This document shows, in pieces, positions 36,451 to 41,474 of a stretch of DNA of 41,474 nt. This DNA comes from Acidimicrobiales bacterium (GTDB lineage Bacteria; Actinomycetota; Acidimicrobiia; Acidimicrobiales; RAAP-2), in the NCBI GenBank assembly GCA_017883045.1, contig JADGOJ010000010.1, positions 1 through 41,474 on the forward strand, given 5' to 3'. The notes beneath the pieces were generated by a model. The model did not search any database. It was given only the letters and a program-made list of their open reading frames with translations, and was not told the DNA's origin. Each line of letters starts with the position of its first letter. Within the stretch, counting starts at the first letter, position 1. Position numbers and translations under genes: made by a program.

Positions 36451-37707
36451 ATGCACCGGATTGTGATCCTGGGCGGAGGCACCGGTGGCACCTTGAGTGC
36501 CAACCGACTCCGCAAGATCTACCCAGTCTCCGAGGCGAGCATCACCGTCATCGACGAGAACGACGACCACGTCTATCAGCCGGGCCTGCTGCTGGTGCCC
36601 TTCGGCCTGAGCCATCGCGAGGACATCGTGCGCCCGCGCGGACGCCAGTTGCACGAGGGCATCGGCTATCGCACCACCGGAGTCGACCGGGTGGACCTCG
36701 AGGGTCGCAGCGTGCGGCTCAACGATGGCACGGAGATCGTCTACGACGTGCTGGTCGTGGCGACGGGCTCGGTCGTCTCACCTGCGGAGACCGAAGGGCT
36801 GACCGGCGCCGGTTGGATGGAGAAGGTCTTCACCTTCTACACGCCCGACGGCGCGGCAGCGCTGGAGAAGGCGCTCGCGGCGTTCACCGGCGGACGCCTC
36901 GTCGTGAACGTCGTCGAGATGCCCATCAAGTGCCCGGTGGCACCGCTCGAGTTCTGCTTCCTCGCCGACTGGTTCTTCCGCCAGCGCGGACTGCGCGACT
37001 CGGTCGACATCACCTACGTGACCCCACTCGACGCGGCCTTCACCAAACCGGTCGCCGCCAGGCAGCTGGGCGGGATGCTCGCCCAGCGCCGGATCGACCT
37101 GGTGACCGAGTTCAACACCGGTGAGGTCCACGGCGCCGAGGGTCGACTCGTCGCCTACGACGGCCGCGAGGTGCCGTTCGACCTGGCGGTCGTGATACCG
37201 GTGCACAACGGCGCACCGTGCGTGATGCGCTCGGCGGGGCTCGGCGACGAGTTCGGCTTCGTCGCCACCGACGAGCACACCCTGCAGTCGAAGGCCTCGC
37301 CCAGCGTCTTCGCCCTCGGCGACGCGACGTCGCTGCCGATCTCCAAGGCCGGCTCGGTGACCGACTTCGAGGGCGAGATCCTCGTCGAGAACATCCGGCG
37401 GTTCCTCGCCGGCGAGCCGCTCGACGCCTCGTACGACGGGCACGCCAACTGCTTCATCGAGACCGGATTCTCCAAGGCCATGCTGATCGACTTCAACTAC
37501 GACGTCGAACCGCTGCCGGGGCACTATCCGGGCAACTTCGGCCTGCCGCTCTTGAAGGAGTCCCACCTCAACCACCTCGGCAAGCTGATGTTCGAGTGGA
37601 TCTACTGGCACAGCCTCCTGCCCGGGCGCGACATCCCGGGCATCCACAGCGCCATGCCCCTGCGGGGCAAGCAGCAGCCCGTCAAGTCAAGGGAAGGAGT
37701 GTCATGA
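36451..37707 (+). CDS. sqr: Sulfide:quinone oxidoreductase-like flavoprotein
   Basis: A 418-residue two-dinucleotide-binding flavoprotein of the SQR/FCSD group. The FAD motif GGGTGGTLSA is at residues 8-17, followed by TVIDENDDHVYQPGLLLVP. Two redox Cys positions are kept: C161 in PIKCPVAPLEF and C334 in ANCFIETG; the third Cys seen in some SQRs is absent. VFALGDATSLP is the second FAD motif. The C-terminal 70 residues include a hydrophobic FEWIYWHSLLPG segment suited to membrane docking. It likely oxidises sulfide or a sulfane carrier to reduce quinone. The stop overlaps the dsrC-like start. Confidence 0.85.
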   Translation: MHRIVILGGGTGGTLSANRLRKIYPVSEASITVIDENDDHVYQPGLLLVPFGLSHREDIVRPRGRQLHEGIGYRTTGVDRVDLEGRSVRLNDGTEIVYDVLVVATGSVVSPAETEGLTGAGWMEKVFTFYTPDGAAALEKALAAFTGGRLVVNVVEMPIKCPVAPLEFCFLADWFFRQRGLRDSVDITYVTPLDAAFTKPVAARQLGGMLAQRRIDLVTEFNTGEVHGAEGRLVAYDGREVPFDLAVVIPVHNGAPCVMRSAGLGDEFGFVATDEHTLQSKASPSVFALGDATSLPISKAGSVTDFEGEILVENIRRFLAGEPLDASYDGHANCFIETGFSKAMLIDFNYDVEPLPGHYPGNFGLPLLKESHLNHLGKLMFEWIYWHSLLPGRDIPGIHSAMPLRGKQQPVKSREGVS

Positions 37708-38021
37708 GCGTCGACACCATCGCCGGAGCCACGATCGACCTGAACGAGGAGGGCTTTCTGACCGACTCCACGCAGTGGAACGAGGAGGTGGCCGTCGAGT
37801 TGGCCCGACGCGAGGGGATCGCCCCGCTGACCGATCGCCACTGGCAGGTCATCCACTTCATGCGCAAGGAGTTCGCAGAGAAGGGCACTGGACCGACGGT
37901 CCGCCTGCTGGGCAAGACCTCGGGCGTGCCGGTGAAGGAGCTCTACGAACTGTTCCCGAAGGGCCCGGCCAAGCTGGCGGCGAAGATCGCCGGCATCCCC
38001 AAGCCCCGCGGCTGCATCTGA
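37704..38021 (+). CDS. DsrC/TusE-family sulfur carrier, single C-terminal Cys
   Basis: A 105-residue DsrC/TusE protein. The core is LTDRHWQVIHFMRKEF then TGPTVRLLGKTSG, and the end is KIAGIPKPRGCI with C104 as the penultimate persulfide-carrying Cys (CysA). Full DsrC proteins have a second Cys eleven residues earlier; here that position is Ala93, as in TusE-type proteins. It sits between the SQR-like gene (ATGA overlap) and the DsrE-like gene, so a role in carrying sulfur between these partners is more likely than tRNA thiolation, although the missing Cys rules out the classic DsrC trisulfide cycle. Confidence 0.88.
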   Translation: MSVDTIAGATIDLNEEGFLTDSTQWNEEVAVELARREGIAPLTDRHWQVIHFMRKEFAEKGTGPTVRLLGKTSGVPVKELYELFPKGPAKLAAKIAGIPKPRGCI

Positions 38022-38043
38022 TCGCCACGAAGAAGGAGACATC

Positions 38044-38511
38044 ATGGGTGACAAGATCACCAAGGTTTCAATCATCATCTCCAAGGGTTCACTCGAGGGG
38101 ATCTACCCAGGCCTGATCATGGCCAACGGCGCCCGGGCCGAGGGGATCGAGGCGAACCTCTTCTTCACCTTCTTCGGGCTTGACGCCATCCACGCCAAGC
38201 GGCTCGAGCACATCAAGGTCTCGACCGTCGGGAACCCCGGCATGCACATGGCCACCTTGCTCGGCGGCCTGCCGGGCATGTCGGCGATCGCCACGCACAT
38301 GATGGGCCGCAAGATGGAGCAGAACGACATCCCGGGCATCCCCGAGTTCATGGAGTTGCTCGGCGACTCGGGATGCGGGATGCACGCCTGCAAGGCGTCG
38401 GTCGACCTGTTCGGCATGGAGAAGAACGACTTCATCCCCCAGGTCCAGGACATCATCACCGTCGGCGAGTTCTACGACATCGCGGCCGGCGGCGAGATCA
38501 TCTTCACCTAG
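38044..38511 (+). CDS. DsrE/DsrF-like sulfurtransferase
   Basis: A 155-residue alpha/beta protein of the DsrE/DsrF/DrsH-like (DsrE2) family. It starts with VSIIISKGSLEGIYPGLIM and continues NLFFTFFGLDAIH. The conserved sulfur-binding region is LGDSGCGMHACKASVDLFGM with C111 and C116, followed by DIITVGEFYDIAAGGEIIF. Hydrophobic stretches around residues 20-45 suggest membrane association as in other DsrE2 proteins. GAAGGAGA lies just before the ATG. It is the last gene of the SQR-DsrC-DsrE set, before a long hairpin. Confidence 0.87.
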   Translation: MGDKITKVSIIISKGSLEGIYPGLIMANGARAEGIEANLFFTFFGLDAIHAKRLEHIKVSTVGNPGMHMATLLGGLPGMSAIATHMMGRKMEQNDIPGIPEFMELLGDSGCGMHACKASVDLFGMEKNDFIPQVQDIITVGEFYDIAAGGEIIFT

Positions 38512-38517
38512 AGAGGA

Positions 38518-38593
38518 CACCTCAGCGCTGACGTAGCCCATCGGGCCTCAAAGCCTCCCTTTGCCCCCGATGGGCTTCGTCGGCGCTGAGGTG
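38518..38593. terminator. Long 28-bp-arm hairpin, likely bidirectional terminator
   Basis: Arms at 38518-38545 and 38566-38593 are complementary at 26 of 28 positions, one exception being a possible G-T pair. The 20-base centre contains a smaller CAAAG/CTTTG pairing, so nearly the whole 76-base element can fold. It starts seven bases after the dsrE-like stop and lies before the convergent exporter gene. No T-run follows either arm. Confidence 0.75.
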
Positions 38594-38657
38594 GACAGCA
38601 CGCCGAGCCAACGACGCGGTGGCGAATGCTGAAGTTGCGGGCGAGTGCGAGACTGGC

Positions 38658-40274
38658 CTACTCGTCGAGTTCGATCATCCCGAGGCGCTCGGCCGTGCCG
38701 GTGTAGTAGGCGACGAGCGCCGATGCGAGCAGCAGGGCGCCCGAGGCGATGAGGGCGATGTCGAGGCCGTGGGTCAAAGCGCCGTAGGCCGCGTCTACCA
38801 CCTCATTGATGATGTGTTGGACGAACTTGCTGGAGTGGCTGCCGATGGCTTTGGCCTGGGAGGCGGCGGTGCCGGTCGTGACCGCGGTGATGATCTCGGA
38901 CTGATAGGCCGCCGGGATGTGCAGTTCCACGAGACGATGGGTCAGGTTGACGGTGAGTTGTCCGTTCACGATCGAACCCAGGATCGCCACCCCGGCGACG
39001 GCGCCCAGTTCGCGCGCGGTGTTCACCGCCGACGAGGCCATGCCCGAGTTCGCGGAGGGCAGGCTCGACAGCGCGGTCGCGTTCACCGGCACGATGACGA
39101 TGCCAAAGCCAATGCCCGCCAGTCCCATGGTCCAGCCGAGTGACGAGACCCCGACGTGCGGTCCGATGACCATCTCGGTGAGCAGCACGCCTGCGGCCGC
39201 GAGCAGGCAGCCCACGGTCATCGGGAGTCGTGATCCAACGCGGCCGACCCACGGTCCCGTGAACAGCGCCGCCACGACGATGCCGCCGAGCAGCGGAAGG
39301 AAGTCGAGGGCGAGGCCGTAGGCGCTCACCGAGGCGACGACCTCCAGATACAACGCCACGAAGAAGAAGATCGAGAAGGTCGAGAAGAAGCTCGCGAAGG
39401 CAATGAACGCCGAGCCCGTGAACGAACGTCGCCGGAAGAACCCGAGTTCGAGCATCGGGTTCTTGGCCCGGTGCTCGGCGAAGTAGAAGATCGGGATCGT
39501 GAGGAAGCTCACGATGTAGAGAGTGATCACCCAACCAGTGACGTAACCGGTCAGTTCGCCTTGGATGGTGGCGAAAGTCGCCGTGCCGAGGATCACCGCG
39601 CCGAAGAAGAAGCCGGCATAGTCCACGCGACGTCGGTGCGGGTTCACGCTCTCGGGTAGCGCGATCGCGGCCACGACGAGGGCCAGGCCACCGAAGAGGA
39701 GGTTGAACCAGAACACCGCGCGCCACGACCAGATGCCGACGAGGACCCCACCGACGACCGGGCCCATCGCCAGCGCCAGGCCCGAGATGGCGGCCCACGT
39801 CCCCAGGGCCCTGGCCCTCGTCTTGCGGTCGGGGAAGAGGTGGCGGATCATCGACAGGGTCCCTGGCTCGGCCGCGGCCGCTCCGACCCCCATGATGATC
39901 CGCCCGATGACCAACTCGCTCGGGTTCACCGAGATCGCCGAGACGATCGAGCCGGCGCAGAAGATCACCACGCCGATCAGCATGACCTTCTTGCGGCCGA
40001 AGTTGTCACCCAGCGAACCGCACATCAGCATGAGACTGGCGAAGGCCAGGGCGTACCCACCGACGACCCACTGCAGTTGGGAGACGTTCGCGTGCAGTTC
40101 GGCCTGCACGCTGGTCAGCACCGCGCTCGCGACCGTGTTGTCGAGGAACGTCAGAAAGAGGATCGCCAGCAGTGCCGCGAAGGCGAAGTGCGTGCGCAGT
40201 CGACGCACGATCGACGCTCGGAATTCCAGACGTTCGATCGGCACCGGAGGCGATTGGCCGGTCAGGTCGGTCAT
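38658..40274 (-). CDS. MFS drug exporter, DHA2 (EmrB/QacA) type
   Basis: A 538-residue proton-driven exporter with about 14 membrane helices, typical of the DHA2 group. Helix 1 has FLTFLDNTVASAVLTSV; motif A is GSLGDNFGRKKVML; the antiporter motif C is ALAMGPVVGGVLVG. The drug or metabolite exported is unknown. ATG 40274 is chosen with GGGAGAG upstream; an in-frame ATG at 40289 exists. No TetR or MarR regulator adjoins it. It is downstream of the neocarzinostatin-like gene on the same strand, 160 bp apart. Confidence 0.92.
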   Translation of the reverse strand: MTDLTGQSPPVPIERLEFRASIVRRLRTHFAFAALLAILFLTFLDNTVASAVLTSVQAELHANVSQLQWVVGGYALAFASLMLMCGSLGDNFGRKKVMLIGVVIFCAGSIVSAISVNPSELVIGRIIMGVGAAAAEPGTLSMIRHLFPDRKTRARALGTWAAISGLALAMGPVVGGVLVGIWSWRAVFWFNLLFGGLALVVAAIALPESVNPHRRRVDYAGFFFGAVILGTATFATIQGELTGYVTGWVITLYIVSFLTIPIFYFAEHRAKNPMLELGFFRRRSFTGSAFIAFASFFSTFSIFFFVALYLEVVASVSAYGLALDFLPLLGGIVVAALFTGPWVGRVGSRLPMTVGCLLAAAGVLLTEMVIGPHVGVSSLGWTMGLAGIGFGIVIVPVNATALSSLPSANSGMASSAVNTARELGAVAGVAILGSIVNGQLTVNLTHRLVELHIPAAYQSEIITAVTTGTAASQAKAIGSHSSKFVQHIINEVVDAAYGALTHGLDIALIASGALLLASALVAYYTGTAERLGMIELDE

Positions 40275-40434
40275 TCGCCTCTCTCCCACCTGTTCGTCAG
40301 ATCCTTCTCGTTTGCCGCATCCCTGTCAGGGGGATACGCACCAATGCTTGCAAATCCACCGCCCCTCGGCGCGCATGGTCCCGTTCTTCAACCGCGCGCC
40401 CGTTTCACGTGACCGCGGTGATGGGTCCCTTTGG

Positions 40435-40881
40435 TCAATGCCTCTTCGGGGGCAGGAACGTGATCCTCGCCGTTGCGGTGTCGCCGCCGTTCGCGTTGCC
40501 GACGCTGATGGCGCAACTCTTCAGGTTCGACGCCTTCGTGCCACACGTGCCGTTGCCGATCACACCGGTGCCGACCTTGAACTTGGTCACGGGCAGCGCC
40601 CCCTTGGCGCTGATCGTCGCGGGCACCGCCGTGGCGATGTTGCAGCCCGAAGCGTCCTTCGCCGTGAAGAGGCATTCAGTGATGTACACCTGGTCCTTGG
40701 GCTTGAACCCGGTCCCCTTGACGGTGACGACCTTGTTGTTCGTCAGGCCGCCCGAGGGCACCACGACCAACTTCGGTCGACTCGTCGCGCCCGCGGTCGC
40801 CACTGAGGCGACTGCGCACGCGACGAGTCCGGTACTCAATACGACAGCGGCAGCCGCTGTACGAAACGCTCTTTTCGTCAT
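40435..40881 (-). CDS. Secreted neocarzinostatin-family domain protein
   Basis: A 148-residue exported protein. The signal sequence (1-33) contains LVAC (19-22), which fits a lipobox, but ATAGATS could also serve ordinary cleavage. The mature part reads as an Ig-like neocarzinostatin fold: VPSGGLTNNKVVTVKGTGFK, VYITECLF, ISAKGALPVTKFKV and DTATARITF. Cys pairs C70-C80, with the same spacing as in neocarzinostatin (C37-C47), and C113-C123 suggest two disulfides. No enediyne genes are near, so it is probably a binding or wall protein. GGGGA precedes ATG 40881; the frame extends to 41007 without support. Confidence 0.75.
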   Translation of the reverse strand: MTKRAFRTAAAAVVLSTGLVACAVASVATAGATSRPKLVVVPSGGLTNNKVVTVKGTGFKPKDQVYITECLFTAKDASGCNIATAVPATISAKGALPVTKFKVGTGVIGNGTCGTKASNLKSCAISVGNANGGDTATARITFLPPKRH

Positions 40882-41119
40882 CTCTACGTCCCCATTCGCT
40901 CCGACGAGCCGTTCGCCGATTGACCGTCGTCTGATTCGCAGAGAACGCGACAACGACAGGACTTCCGACTCGCTATTTTTTTCATGGTAGCAAGGTGCCG
41001 GTCCCAACGGTACGCCGGGTCCCGAGTTCTTCGAAGTGTGGGGGTGGTATTCGCACGGGCGGACGAGTGCGTTGCTGAGGGACCCTTACCGACGCCACGG
41101 GCACGTCGGCGCCAATGCA

Positions 41120-41150
41120 AGAAGCCGGGCCTCGAGTGGGCCCGGCTTCT
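41120..41150 (-). terminator. Rho-independent-type terminator of groEL
   Basis: A perfect 12-bp stem, AGAAGCCGGGCC (41120-41131) with GGCCCGGCTTCT (41139-41150), and a 7-base loop, 21 bp beyond the groEL stop. On the minus strand the stem ends in TTCT and is followed by TGCATT, a modest T-rich tail. Confidence 0.85.
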
Positions 41151-41171
41151 CCAACGTCCGAGGACGTGTGA

Positions 41172-41474
41172 CTACATCATCCCGCCCATGCCGCCCATGC
41201 CGCCGTCCATGGACGGGGCACCAGCAGGTTCGGGCTTGTCGGCGACGATCGCTTCGGTGGTGAGCAGCAGGGCCGCGATGGACGCCGCATTCTGCAACGC
41301 CGAGCGGGTCACCTTGGCGGGGTCGATGATGCCGGCCTTGATCAGGTCCACCAATTCACCCGTGACGGCGTTCAGGCCGATCGAACCCTTGGCGTCGGCG
41401 ACCTCGCGCACCTTGACGGCGCCTTCGAAGCCGGCGTTCGCGGCGATGTGGCGAAGAGGTGACTCGAGGGAGTT
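41172..41474 (-). CDS. groL: Chaperonin GroEL, C-terminal part
   Basis: The last 100 codons of a 60-kDa chaperonin, cut by the window end. Recognisable are [39 protein letters not shown] and [20 protein letters not shown], all from the equatorial domain. The tail ends [10 protein letters not shown], the Gly-Met-rich type; actinobacteria often have a second GroEL with a His-rich tail, so this is the GroEL2-like housekeeping form. The gene starts outside the window. A terminator hairpin follows. Confidence 0.96.
   Translation of the reverse strand, partial: NSLESPLRHIAANAGFEGAVKVREVADAKGSIGLNAVTGELVDLIKAGIIDPAKVTRSALQNAASIAALLLTTEAIVADKPEPAGAPSMDGGMGGMGGMM

Overview
The window comes from a high-GC actinomycete-type chromosome, most likely a deep-branching lineage such as Acidimicrobiia. 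The class-level call is an inference. The signs are the actinobacterial cytochrome oxidase subunit IV (CtaF), a GuaB3-type IMP dehydrogenase paralogue, the decaprenyl-phosphoryl-arabinose genes (ubiA-dprE1-dprE2), a Corynebacterium-style ArsR and ArsC, many GTG/TTG starts, and dense operons joined by 1-4 nt overlaps. No tRNA, rRNA, insertion sequence, phage gene or CRISPR array was seen.

Layout. 1-9.5 kb (mostly +): aa3 oxidase subunits ctaC-ctaD-ctaF; a succinate dehydrogenase operon (membrane anchor, sdhA, sdhB) followed by an SCP2-fold protein and a nucleoside phosphorylase; a secreted seven-blade beta-propeller (-); and a small membrane protein with a Cys/His cluster (+). 9.5-17.9 kb (all -): a block mixing the TCA cycle, one-carbon metabolism and purine synthesis: B12-binding mutase subunit, sucC, sucD, purN, purH, folD, a cupin and metF, then an internally deleted isocitrate dehydrogenase gene and mdh. 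17.9-22.2 kb: ubiA-dprE1-dprE2 (+) facing a membrane-anchored phosphodiester glycosidase (-). 22.2-28.1 kb (-): guaB3-guaA-pcrA overlapping head to tail, with a CoA-type Nudix hydrolase upstream.

28.2-38.6 kb is accessory in character: an MMPL transporter, a SHOCT protein, a methyltransferase, an arsenic island (arsR divergent from arsI-acr3-arsC across a clear operator), a DinB-like protein, OsmC, a DUF998-like membrane protein, and a sulfur module (sulfide:quinone oxidoreductase-like flavoprotein, DsrC/TusE-like carrier, DsrE-like protein) closed by a very long hairpin. 38.6-41.5 kb (-): a 14-TM drug exporter, a secreted neocarzinostatin-fold protein, and the C-terminus of GroEL, which runs off the window.

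How the genes work together. Methylmalonyl-CoA mutase, SucCD, Sdh, Mdh and the aa3 oxidase form a propionate/TCA/respiration set. FolD makes 10-formyl-THF, which PurN and PurH consume, while MetF draws on the same folate pool; GuaA takes the purine product on to GMP. The most notable points are the in-frame collapse of isocitrate dehydrogenase to 180 residues, a DprE1 with Ala at the benzothiazinone-target Cys, and the Sqr-DsrC-DsrE module whose DsrC lacks one of the two redox cysteines.
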